Assembly (NCBI GenBank): GCA_021646415.1
Contig: SOEU01000022.1
Span: 1 to 55,244 of the forward strand
Source of the DNA: Candidatus Brocadia sp.
GTDB taxonomy: Bacteria; Planctomycetota; Brocadiia; Brocadiales; Brocadiaceae
Direction: 5' to 3'
DNA length: 55,244 bases
The notes below the pieces were generated by a model. It was given only the letters and a program-made list of their open reading frames with translations, was not told the DNA's origin and did not search any database. The number at the start of each line of letters is the position of its first letter. The stretch's first letter is position 1. Shown here one piece after another: positions 13,785-22,484 of this stretch. Position numbers and translations under genes: made by a program.

Positions 13785-16190
13785 TTACTTTTTACTTCTG
13801 CCTTCCTCTATCCCTTTTTCAGGTATTATATTGGAAGATGGGGTAAGGCTTCCGCTCGTTTCCAACTGAATTCCTTTTGATCCCTCCAAAAGTTCGAGTG
13901 TTGCTTTTTCAATATCCGCTTCCAATCCACCAACTTTAAGTTTCGTTAATTGAGGGAGGAGAAAACTTACCAGAGTGAATGCAAAAAATAATGGAGCCAA
14001 AACTGCAAAGGTTGTTTCGCTGATATTAGTCTTTACATACTTCAAGGGTGCTGCATAAAGCATCCATAAACCAATCATTTGCACGATCCCCAGGGCTGCA
14101 AGGACTTTGCCCATTTTTTCCAGCGTTTTGGTTCTTCGTCCCAAAAGTAAGGTTCGGAACCGTTCCAGATTTCGTCTGGCTGCCCAGTGTTCCTTATTGA
14201 GATTAACACAATGTTCAAAATCATTTTCTGAAGCTTCATATTGTTTCATATAAGAGTGAATGATCCCGCGTTTAAAATAAAGTTCAGCCTTACGGCTATC
14301 AGGAGCTCCTGATAGCGCCTTGTCGACTGCTGTTAATGCCTCATCATAATAAATCTTATCGCCTCGTTTATTTCCTAAGCAGATAAAAAGGTCTACGAGT
14401 GTTTCGTGAATGATCCAGAGGTCTTGCGCGGCAATCTTTGTGTGCATTTTCGATTCTGCCAAGGATCTTAATAGACGTTCTGCTTCATCAAATTGTTCTA
14501 AACGCATCAGACTGAGTGTAAGTCCTTGTTGTGCTCTGACATTTTTAGGATTTATTCGGACAGCTTGCCGATACTGAGGAACGGCTTCAGCATATTTGCC
14601 TTGCCTATAATAAAATCGTCCCAGCTCGTTATAGCCTTCGTCGTCTTTAGGATCGAGTTTTACCGCTTCTTTAAGAGAAGTTTCAGCTTGATTATAAAGT
14701 TCCAATGATGTTAGCAGCGAACCAAGATTTCGGTGTGCAGACGCCCCTTTTTTATTTAGCTCAATTGCTTTACAAAAGAACCGTTCTGCGTCCTCATACC
14801 TTTCCTGAACTGCTGCTATAAGGCCCAGCCAATTGTTGGTCTCGGCATCGGATGGATTAATTGCAATGGCCATTTCAAACTCAGCCTTAGCTGTGTCATA
14901 ATCTTCTTGGTCATAGAATAATCCACCCAGGCCAGCGTGCGCCAGGTAGTAATCTTCCTTGAGGTTGAGTGCAGTGCGAAACTCCCTCTCCGCTTCTGAA
15001 TAGCGTTTGAGTGCTTGCAGTGTCAGCCCTATGTTGTAATGATAAGCCGGTTCCTGGGTATTTAGTTCACTGGCCTTACGGAATGACTTCTCGGCATCCT
15101 CATAGTGAGCCTGAACCAGTGCCACACGACCCAGCCAATTATGGGTCTCGGCATCGGTTGGGTTGATTGCAATGGCCTTTTCAAACTCAGTTTTTGCCTC
15201 TTCATAGCGTTCCTGGTCAAAGGACAACCCTCCCAGGCCGGCGTGCGCCGGGGAGTAGTCTTCCTTGAGATTAAGTGCAGCGCGGAACTCCCTTTCCGCT
15301 TCTGAATAACGTTTGAGATTCAGTAATACCAGTCCAAGATTGCTGTGATAAGCCGGTTCCTCAGGTTTTAGTTCACTGGCCTTACGGAATGACTTCTCGG
15401 CATCCTCATAGTGAGCCTGAACCAGCGCCACACGACCCAGCCAATTATGGGTCTCGGCATCGGTTGGGTTGATTGCAATGGCCTTTTCAAACTCAGTTTT
15501 TGCCTCTTCATAGCGTTCCTGGTCAAAGGACAATCCTCCCAGGCCGGCGTGCGCCGGGGAGTAGTCTTCCTTGAGATTAAGTGCAGCGCGGAACTCCCTT
15601 TCCGCTTCTGAATAACGTTTGAGTGCTTGCAATGCCAACCCTATGTTGTAATGATAGACCGGTTCCTCAGGTTTGAGTTTACTGGCCCTGCAGAATGACT
15701 TTTCGGCATCTCCATATCGCTCCTGAACCATTGCCACACGGCCCAGCCAGTTATGGGTCTCGGCATCAGTTGGGTTGATTGCAATGGCCTTTTCAAACTC
15801 AGTCTGTGCCTCTTCGTAGTGTCCCTGGTCAAAGGACAATCCTCCCAGGCCGGCGTGCGCCGGGGAGTAGTTTTCCTTGAGGTTAAGTGCAGCGCGGAAC
15901 TCCCTTTCCGCTTCTGAGTAACGTTTGAGTGCTTGCAATGCCAACCCTATGTTGTAATGATAGACCGGTTCCTCAGGTTTGAGTTCACTGGCCTTGCGGA
16001 ACGACTTTTCGGCATCTTCATATCGCACCTGAACCAGTGCCACAAGACCCAACCCCTTGTGTGCCTCGTGATTATCTGGATTGATTTCACATACACTTTC
16101 AAATTCCTTTTTTGCTTCGCTATAGTTTCCCTGTTGAAAAAAAGCGTTACCCGATTGCAAATGAAGCTGTTCCTCAAAGTGGTTTTCCAT
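13785..16190 (-). CDS. large TPR-repeat protein with C-terminal membrane anchor
   Basis: 801 aa. Residues about 8-660 are an array of 34-residue tetratricopeptide repeats (recurring A.HNWLGRVA..Q..YEDAEKSF, EREFRAALNLK). Two membrane segments follow at about 696-714 and 727-747, then a charged tail. The array therefore lies on one side of a membrane and probably acts as a protein-assembly scaffold. The DNA contains a 306-bp (102-aa, three-TPR) unit repeated about four times, with the anchor sequence gcgtgcgcc at regular 306-bp steps (about 14933, 15239, 15545, 15851). The central two copies are almost identical, so copy number may vary. Specific partners are unknown. Confidence 0.85.
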   Translation of the reverse strand: MENHFEEQLHLQSGNAFFQQGNYSEAKKEFESVCEINPDNHEAHKGLGLVALVQVRYEDAEKSFRKASELKPEEPVYHYNIGLALQALKRYSEAEREFRAALNLKENYSPAHAGLGGLSFDQGHYEEAQTEFEKAIAINPTDAETHNWLGRVAMVQERYGDAEKSFCRASKLKPEEPVYHYNIGLALQALKRYSEAEREFRAALNLKEDYSPAHAGLGGLSFDQERYEEAKTEFEKAIAINPTDAETHNWLGRVALVQAHYEDAEKSFRKASELKPEEPAYHSNLGLVLLNLKRYSEAEREFRAALNLKEDYSPAHAGLGGLSFDQERYEEAKTEFEKAIAINPTDAETHNWLGRVALVQAHYEDAEKSFRKASELNTQEPAYHYNIGLTLQALKRYSEAEREFRTALNLKEDYYLAHAGLGGLFYDQEDYDTAKAEFEMAIAINPSDAETNNWLGLIAAVQERYEDAERFFCKAIELNKKGASAHRNLGSLLTSLELYNQAETSLKEAVKLDPKDDEGYNELGRFYYRQGKYAEAVPQYRQAVRINPKNVRAQQGLTLSLMRLEQFDEAERLLRSLAESKMHTKIAAQDLWIIHETLVDLFICLGNKRGDKIYYDEALTAVDKALSGAPDSRKAELYFKRGIIHSYMKQYEASENDFEHCVNLNKEHWAARRNLERFRTLLLGRRTKTLEKMGKVLAALGIVQMIGLWMLYAAPLKYVKTNISETTFAVLAPLFFAFTLVSFLLPQLTKLKVGGLEADIEKATLELLEGSKGIQLETSGSLTPSSNIIPEKGIEEGRSKK
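14931..15960. repeat. tandem 306-bp repeats within TPR gene
   Basis: A landmark (gcc[g/a]gcgtgcgcc) recurs at 14931, 15237, 15543 and 15849, exactly 306 bp apart. Sequence between 15105-15305 and 15411-15611 differs at only a few bases. Recent duplication or gene conversion inside the coding region is indicated. Confidence 0.85.
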
Positions 16191-16324
16191 TTTTAGAACC
16201 TTTACTTGTTATTTGGAGATTATAAGTGTTCATTTTATAACAAATTCAGGATAGGAGTTGGATGAATATCCGTCCATTTTGCATTCATCACATTCTCCAT
16301 AGTAAATAAAGGCTGGCGGATTCT

Positions 16325-16672
16325 TTAACCTGTCTTCATAAAGATATGTAAGTTTTTTATATTCATTTTCATGGGCATTCCAGTTCCACAGTTGTGCACC
16401 AGAATGATTTCTGCCATGATACTGACTGCAAGTTCTTCCGGTGTAATAGCGCCGATGTTCAGTCCTATTGGGGCATACACTTCACGTAAACGTTCCGGTG
16501 GTACCTTTTCCTTCAGAAGGTTTTTATAGATCTCAAGCGTTTTCCGCTTGCTCCCTAATAATCCTTTGTAGCGGGCCGGAGTTCGGATGGCAGCAGCCAG
16601 CGCTAAATCATCATACCGATGACCGCGTGTGGCCACAACAATATAAGTGTTTGAATTGACCCTGAATCCCAA
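16325..16672 (-). pseudogene. C-terminal fragment of XdhC/CoxI-family protein
   Basis: The 115-aa frame contains the XdhC Rossmann-fold C-terminal half: VVATRGHRYDDLALAAAI, RYKGLLGSKRKTLEIYKNL, VYAPIGLNIGAITPEELAVS. Such proteins deliver sulfurated molybdenum cofactor to xanthine-dehydrogenase-type enzymes. Full-length members are at least 250 aa and begin with a separate domain, which is missing here. The sequence upstream does not resemble it, so this is a truncated gene. Confidence 0.75.
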
Positions 16673-16889
16673 GACATAAGAAGTTAAAAGGTAAAAAAGT
16701 TAATAAAATAGCGGGATAAGACTTGATTATTTTATGCTTTATGATACCCTTCCAAGACACGGGAGAAAAACCAGAAAACATCCTTTATTTTGGAGGTCTT
16801 ATCCTTGCCTACAGACGCAAAAGATAAAAAAGAAATTAATAAATTTCCAACTCTGCGGTGGGAAGACCACCCCATAGACAGACTTCGAA

Positions 16890-17275
16890 TCCTTCATCGC
16901 GAAAACCATATCCCTGCTTCCTGAAAACTGCTGGCTCAGCCGGGTACGGTTAGACAGGGGATTTTTCTCTGAAGATACCTGCCTGTTCTTTGAGGCAAAG
17001 GGAACTATTACGTATTACCTCAAGGTAGTGGTAAATCCAAAGATGCATAATTACTTTGCCCGTATCCCTGAAGAACAGTTTACCCATATCGAGGGTACAC
17101 CTTTTGATCTGGCCGCGGTGTACTATCGCCCTGATGCTTAGGGTAAGGAACGGAGATTTATCGTCATACGAAAACTTATCCCTGTCAGATCAAAGGATAA
17201 ACGCCAAAAATCACTCTTTGAGCCGCCGCCTCATGTATAAGTATGAGGCGATTGTTACCAATGCCAAGGTTTTCC
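16890..17275 (+). pseudogene. IS1380-type transposase remnant
   Basis: An open stretch from about 16893 reads LLPENCWLSRVRLDRGFFSE, LFFEAKGTTYYLKVVVNP and DLAAVYYRPDA before a stop at 17139-17141. It then continues GKERRFIVIRKLIPVR, and in another frame MYKYEAIVTN. VRLDRGFF and the later basic strand pattern match IS1380-family transposases around the second catalytic Asp. Both ends are missing and there are stops and frame changes. The upstream part of this gap (16680-16890) shows nothing else. Confidence 0.6.
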
Positions 17276-17283
17276 TTTGTTTT

Positions 17284-17925
17284 TTATTCCCTGGTATCAC
17301 CTTCTAAATCATACGTCCAGGAATAATCGTGAGTGGCATCGAAGATCACCTTTTTGAATCCTATATTTTTCAAGGTGGGGAGAAAACCGGTACCATTCAC
17401 TACCCGATATACAAGGGGACGCGACCAGAACATGTACTCCATCCGCAAAATCGTCTTTTCCTCTCCCTCTAATTCCACATGGACGTACATATCTTTACCC
17501 ACAAAATACCTCTCAAGTTTCCCTACCACCTCTTCACGCTGCTTTTTCAAATACCTGTGGGTCAGGATTGCCGATATTCTTTCGATTTCTGCCTCTCTCC
17601 GCGTTACTTCGGCCAATAACCTTTGTGCTTCGGCGTAATCCGGGGAATCATCTTTGATTGCCTCAAGGTGTATCCGTGCATCGTAAACCCTTCCCCACGA
17701 AGTTTTTGCCAGGTCTTCATCCGGTCTGTATCCATCCATTAATGCCTGCTTTGCTTCCATCAGGTGGTCGTGGGGAGTTAGTTCTCCTGGTTTAATTTCG
17801 TTAACCAACGCAGGCTGTTTGGTGTTTTTTGTATTCCATGTGACCATAACAAAAAGAATACTTGCGCCGATAATAAACGAGACGATCGCCCACCATCTTT
17901 TGTCAAGGGGTTTTGATGGATACAT
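17284..17925 (-). CDS. single-pass membrane protein, unknown function
   Basis: 213 aa. A membrane segment at about 12-31 (AIVSFIIGASILFVMVTW) anchors a mostly hydrophilic domain. The middle (about 75-135) is helical and TPR-like (AKTSWGRVYDARIHLEAIKD, YAEAQRLLAEVTRREAEIER). The C-terminal part (about 145-213) is beta-rich (MYVHVELEGEEKTILRMEY). I recognise no family. The N-in topology places the C-terminal domain outside the cytoplasm. It abuts the transposase remnant at its 3' end. Confidence 0.75.
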   Translation of the reverse strand: MYPSKPLDKRWWAIVSFIIGASILFVMVTWNTKNTKQPALVNEIKPGELTPHDHLMEAKQALMDGYRPDEDLAKTSWGRVYDARIHLEAIKDDSPDYAEAQRLLAEVTRREAEIERISAILTHRYLKKQREEVVGKLERYFVGKDMYVHVELEGEEKTILRMEYMFWSRPLVYRVVNGTGFLPTLKNIGFKKVIFDATHDYSWTYDLEGDTRE

Positions 17926-17946
17926 ATTTTCAGCCTATTAAAATTA

Positions 17947-18182
17947 GGCTGCTTTGGCAGCAACTTTTAATTTCTTGTCATTAAATCAGGTCTTCGACAA
18001 TTTTTTTCAACCACCAAGACCCCAAGACACGAAGGTTTTCTTTGTGACTCTGTGGTAATTGAAATTCCTAAGCATGCAGCATAGCCGCAACCAAACCACC
18101 CCTCTCTTTCTCCCCTTCGCAAGGGGAAAATACAAGAGGGGCAAAAACTTTTCAAAAAAGAAGTTTTTACACAGTAATATTA
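17947..18182. repeat. intergenic cluster of dispersed repeats
   Basis: Three repeats are packed between two membrane-protein genes. They are ggctgctttggcagc at 17947-17970, an accaccaagaccccaagac-type repeat at about 18010-18055, and the long family copy at 18072-18182 (tagccgcaaccaaaccacccc, cccctt/aagggg hairpin, tttttacacagtaatat). The last is the best complete example of the family inserted into the RACE gene. Confidence 0.7.
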
Positions 18183-18183
18183 T

Positions 18184-19047
18184 TCATTGTTTAGCCGGGA
18201 TCGATCGCCCCACGAGTTTGCAGAAATGGTAAAAGCAAAAGTACTCCCACGCAAAGGGCCCAAAACCCAGAAATCCAGCTACCGGCATCTCGAAGATCTT
18301 TACATCTTTCATAAAAGGTGCGGTGTACACCCATTTTGATGCAGCCCAGTAATTCCAGAACTCCCACAGGAAACCGCAGATGTAACCTGCTATGAAGAGA
18401 CTTAATATGCGAGAAAGTCTCCCTTCTTCCAAATCCTTTAACAACGAATCCCCTTTGCTGCAATATACAATGGGATCGAATATCATGACATATCCCGTCC
18501 AGACCAGCCCAAAAAGATAGCGGGCATAGTCTCTGCTGATAAGTAGTGGAGCCATGATAAAAAAGAATCCCAGGACAATACTGCTGTATATAATCCTGTT
18601 TGAAACGTGGAGATTGGCAATTCGAAACCGATCAAAAAATTTCAGGGTTTCGATGAGTTCTGTGGTCTGGAATATCCCCGGCATGATCATGGCAAAGGCC
18701 AGTCCCATCCCGATACAGAGTTCTATCCTGTTGTTCGGCAAACCCTGATATTCCCAGTTTGCAAGATGAAGGTTGTAGAATTCAAATAAAAGCCAGAAGG
18801 CGATGGATAGTGGCATCTGAATGTAAAACTCCCGTCTCCGGTTACAGAGGAGTGAATTCCCTTTGAGCTTGAAAATAACCGCATCCAAAAGCATCACGTA
18901 GCCCAACCAGCACAAGGGTGTTGCCCAGATGCTGATTTTATACGCAAAGTAACTGCGATGCTGGATGAGTAAGCAGAACTCCACAAGGCAGATTAATCCA
19001 ATACCCAGCCAGCCATGGTGCTTAAATGTGAAGGATGTGTTCTTCAT
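18184..19047 (-). CDS. polytopic membrane protein with internal duplication
   Basis: 287 aa, about seven to eight hydrophobic segments. The two halves share a pattern. WLGYVMLLDAVIFKLKGNSL with FWLLFEFYNLHLANWEY in the first half matches WTGYVMIFDPIVYCSKGDSL with CGFLWEFWNYWAASKWVY in the second. A fused tandem of one four-helix unit is therefore likely. The conserved GY.M..D, KG.SLL and EF.N....W.Y residues face the same places in both copies and could form a pseudo-symmetric active site. Function unknown. A distant likeness to membrane lycopene-cyclase-type domains crossed my mind but is not supported by a motif I can verify. Confidence 0.75.
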   Translation of the reverse strand: MKNTSFTFKHHGWLGIGLICLVEFCLLIQHRSYFAYKISIWATPLCWLGYVMLLDAVIFKLKGNSLLCNRRREFYIQMPLSIAFWLLFEFYNLHLANWEYQGLPNNRIELCIGMGLAFAMIMPGIFQTTELIETLKFFDRFRIANLHVSNRIIYSSIVLGFFFIMAPLLISRDYARYLFGLVWTGYVMIFDPIVYCSKGDSLLKDLEEGRLSRILSLFIAGYICGFLWEFWNYWAASKWVYTAPFMKDVKIFEMPVAGFLGFGPFAWEYFCFYHFCKLVGRSIPAKQ

Positions 19048-19375
19048 GGAATAATGGTTATGAAAGGTTGAAAAATCATACCTGAACGGAAATAATGATT
19101 CAAGATATTTTATTTTTTTTCGTTATAGTTCACCGCAGAAGGCACAGAGAACACGGGGAAAAACCACATACTTTTATCTTTTTATCCTCCGATAAAGGGG
19201 AGGTCTTCCACAAATTATTTAAATAAATCCGCGCAGCTACCAGATAGCCAGAAAAACTGCATAAATAAAATGAAGATTTCCTATACTTTTCAATATAGAG
19301 CGAAGAGCCTCTTCGCTCTACATATATTTGCGCAGGTATATTCGTTTTTAGATAACCCAAACAAAGAGGCTGTGA
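19048..19375. other. intergenic with one dispersed palindrome
   Basis: No gene seen. It holds a caccgcagaaggcacagag-type repeat near 19131 and the palindrome at 19296-19320. Confidence 0.5.
19296..19320. repeat. dispersed palindrome, copy 2
   Basis: tagagcgaagag, c, ctcttcgctcta: perfect 12-bp arms. It corresponds to 3251-3275 with paired substitutions in both arms. Confidence 0.8.
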
Positions 19376-20519
19376 ATGCAGTACATCAATACATATTATT
19401 TCAAGAACAAGGTTCTTCGGAAATATATTGTATGGTATTTTGTCATTTTTATCCTGGCTTTTGTTTCACATGCTCGTGCCGACGATAGAGAAATTGCCTC
19501 CCTGTTTACCCCGGTTGCTTTAAAAAACGAATCAGTGGTTACTGCGGCAATTCCTGAGAGTTATCAGGATATCATTGTTAACGCTGCCCTTTTGAAAACG
19601 GAAAGTGAGGAGCAGTACAGGATACGAATCGATTTTCTGCACCAATCGATTATGGGGGGCGTTATACCTCCTGAATATGAACTACAGAAAAAAATGGACG
19701 TCATACCTGGTGTTTCTCAGGGTATTGATGGCGGCACATTCTTTGATGTGCTTGTCCTGTATACCAAGGGCTTTGCAGAGACATATCCAGGAGATGAGCT
19801 TTATGCGCAGATCTCGTTACCTTGCTGAGGGCCTTTACTGATACGAACGATGTGTGTGGTCTTGCATGGCAGATGACATCACTCAGCAGTTCATTTGAAA
19901 GGTTTGCTTATTCAGTGGTTCAAGTAGGCAGAATTAGTTTTGGGGGCGGTTTTAAGTTTTGCACAGACCAGACCTTGCCCATGAAATGGGACACAATATA
20001 GGCTGTGCCCATGAGGATGGAAGCGGTGCCGTGTTCGATCATTCAAAGGGACACGTGTTTCCACCCTATATGTCGGTTATGGCCATAAGCGGCTGGACGA
20101 GGGTCAGTCAGTTCTCTAATCCGGACGTATCTTATTTGGGACTTGTTACTGGCACAAACGACGCAGATAACGCGCGTTCAATAACCAGGGTCAAATTGAC
20201 TGTTTCTCAGTTTCGGGATTCGAAATGTTTGGGATCGATGACCGCGACTCCTGATAGGCTGTCCCTGAATCGGGAGGAGAGCAGCGAAGTGATAATTACC
20301 ATGACAGGCGAGTACGATTACCCAGTTGAAGGCAAAGAGGTAAAGGCAAATGTTAATAAGGAAGGAAAAAGGCGCATATCAGTTTCACCATCCAGTGGTA
20401 TCACAGACTCTAATGGACAGACCACATTTACCATAACTTCCGGGAAGAAGAAAGGGAATGCAAAGATCAAATTTAAGACAGACTGCCTCAAGAAATCAGT
20501 GAAAGTAACGGTTGAGTAG
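19376..20519 (+). pseudogene. secreted zinc metalloprotease, disrupted
   Basis: The N-terminal part (150 aa) has a signal-type hydrophobic segment (YIVWYFVIFILAFVSHARAD), a prodomain-like stretch and the catalytic-domain start GTFFDVLVLYTKGFAETYPG. The frame then jumps from YAQI to VTLLRAFTDTNDVCGLAWQM, skipping a piece of the expected domain. It shifts again at CTDQT to reach DLAHEMGHNIGCAHED, the HExxH...H zinc site of reprolysin-like proteases. The last frame continues SNPDVSYLGLVTGTNDADNA and ends in an Ig-like domain (about 20245-20519). Intact relatives are extracellular peptidases. At least one internal deletion and one frameshift are needed, so it is probably non-functional. Confidence 0.75.
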
Positions 20520-21013
20520 AATAGTACATGAGTATTTTAATCAAAAAGAAGTAAATGGGAAGCCATTATCGTGTTATTAACTTTATTTTTCATTGAAATA
20601 GGTTTGTAATTTTTTTAGTATAACGTCTGAACGATGCCGCAGGCAATGGCCTATCCACACAAGTGATTTGTTATCCTTCTTCTGCCATTGCCTTTTTCAG
20701 TTGTGTAGACAGGGGGGGGTGTCTATTACAGGAAAGAGTGTTATTTTATCAATAACGCGAGTATACAAGAGAAGGTTTGAAATTAGTATATATTTCCAGC
20801 AGACGCTGCGGCTATGCGGCGCACGCTTTCATGTAAGATACCTTGCAACACCACAAAAGCTCGATACAGGTACAAACGTCAAATTCATACCCGCTCCGCG
20901 CGCGTCCGACAGCAGCCGCTTGTCAGGCTTATTTTTACCAACCTTCCCCCTTTTTGACGTCGAAAATTTTGCCACACCTTTCTACACTGCTGCCAACCCG
21001 CCGCACTTCCTCA
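20520..21013. other. intergenic, nothing convincing
   Basis: About 490 bp without a credible gene. The inverted pair aggcaatggc/gccattgcct (around 20642 and 20684) forms a stem. The right part is GC-rich. An open plus-strand frame here has no family features or ribosome binding site. Confidence 0.4.
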
Positions 21014-22195
21014 CTAATGAGCCCAGCTTACGTGCCCCAGCTTCTCTTTCTCATCGCGACGTCTTGTTAATTCGCTGGCCAGGTCAGGGCTAATTTGTCC
21101 TGTCTCGAAAACCGACTGATACATCTTCGATTCAAGGGCGTTGCGCCCCTTTTGGCTCCTCTCGTAGGCGATCTTACGGGCAGTCCCAAACTCGGTAGCA
21201 GGTTCCTTGACGCTGTTCTTCCTGTCATGAACCCAATTGCCGGGATTGGCCCCCATCTCGGAAGCAAGGATCGCCCACATTCTTGCCTCTTCGGAATCTG
21301 CACCCGTTTTGGGAAACGTGATTGTACCAACCAGCTTTTTATGCCCTTCTTCCCATCGGTCGGTAAGCTCGCGCGTCGGTGTTTCGTCCTCACTCAGAAA
21401 TGGTATCCAGTAGAGCAGAAATTCGATATCGCCTTCGCCTTGTCTCTTCTTCCAGTCCTCCGAGAAGTGGCGCTCACCAGGACGGAATTCGGGGCGACGG
21501 TTTTCGTCATGAGTCGGCACCAGTGTAAATTTGCCTGCTCTGCCACTAACCTCTTCAATGCCAGTCCAGTATGTCTGATAAGCAGTACTAGAATTGAACG
21601 TGCGAATCGTTTGTTTGACGATATGGGCAAGGGTCTTTCCGGCTTTTAACCATCCCATCCGTTCTTTAAGTGCGATAGCGAATTCTTTCTGTTCAGCAAG
21701 GAGATTACCGATGTCGTATTCTCCCCAGTCACCAATGAGCGGGATTTTTGCTCCGGCAGACGCTGCGGTGGCATGAAGTACATCTATGAAATCCCTGTGG
21801 TTGTCCGTCGGAGCAGTTGGGTCGTTGATGCCAAGAAAGTCGACGCGATGGCCGTCCTTCGTTTGAAACGCTACCATAATACCGAGGAAGTCCGGGTTCG
21901 TTTCGATGTGGGGCATGCCAAGCCCCGTCGAAATCCGGCCAATGCCAAAATACTCTGCTTTCGGCTCAAAGAGCCCGACACCTTCTAATTCCGAAGGAAG
22001 GACGTCAGCAACCTTGAACACAACCTTGCTACCTGCTATTTGATATTGGTGGGCCACACGGTCAGGCAGGTGAAGATCCTTATGGTTGTTGAGCAGTTTT
22101 CTCTGTATGTCTTGCACCTCAGAAACATCTTCCGCAATAGCTCTCAGGTCTTCTGAGTTAGGCCTGAAAGGTATCCAGGATTTAGCTTTACTCAT
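21014..22195 (-). CDS. catalase-family haem protein, uncharacterised
   Basis: 393 aa. The N-terminal half resembles the catalase core: a His in RVAHQYQ (about 49), GRISTGLG (about 86) in the place of catalase ARFSTG, then FLGIMVAFQTKDG and NDPTAPTDNHRDFIDVL. The C-terminal part resembles minimal catalase-like proteins, with GKFTLVPTH, EEARMWAILASEMGANPGNW and ARKIAYERSQKGR; the tyrosine there is a candidate proximal haem ligand. It is shorter and more diverged than true catalases, so peroxidase or lipid-peroxide chemistry is as likely as H2O2 dismutation. The gene is GC-richer than its surroundings. AAGGAG lies shortly before the ATG. Confidence 0.6.
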   Translation of the reverse strand: MSKAKSWIPFRPNSEDLRAIAEDVSEVQDIQRKLLNNHKDLHLPDRVAHQYQIAGSKVVFKVADVLPSELEGVGLFEPKAEYFGIGRISTGLGMPHIETNPDFLGIMVAFQTKDGHRVDFLGINDPTAPTDNHRDFIDVLHATAASAGAKIPLIGDWGEYDIGNLLAEQKEFAIALKERMGWLKAGKTLAHIVKQTIRTFNSSTAYQTYWTGIEEVSGRAGKFTLVPTHDENRRPEFRPGERHFSEDWKKRQGEGDIEFLLYWIPFLSEDETPTRELTDRWEEGHKKLVGTITFPKTGADSEEARMWAILASEMGANPGNWVHDRKNSVKEPATEFGTARKIAYERSQKGRNALESKMYQSVFETGQISPDLASELTRRRDEKEKLGHVSWAH

Positions 22196-22484
22196 AACTG
22201 TTCTCCTTAAGTTACAATTTGGTTATCATGTGATGCACATCCGATTTGAATCAAATATTTTACGTACGGGTGCGCGCCTGCGGCAAGATACTTTCATCTC
22301 TCTTTTTCTCTTTCGCCTTTATGGTTCCAGCCAAGAGGGTAGTTGCCCTTCCATCCGGTTTTTTCTTGTGAGTGAAGCTTGTTCCATTTGATCAAATGAC
22401 AATAAGTCTGTTCCGTGCGGCTATTGTAATAACGTAGAGAGATGATAATAAATTGTTTTTTCCTTTAAAAGTGTTGTTTCAAAT
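22196..22484. other. intergenic
   Basis: About 290 bp. I see no gene or clear repeat. Confidence 0.4.

Noticed and set aside
20668-21093. 141-codon plus-strand open frame
   Set aside because: No start signal or motif, and overlaps the 3' end of the catalase-family gene.
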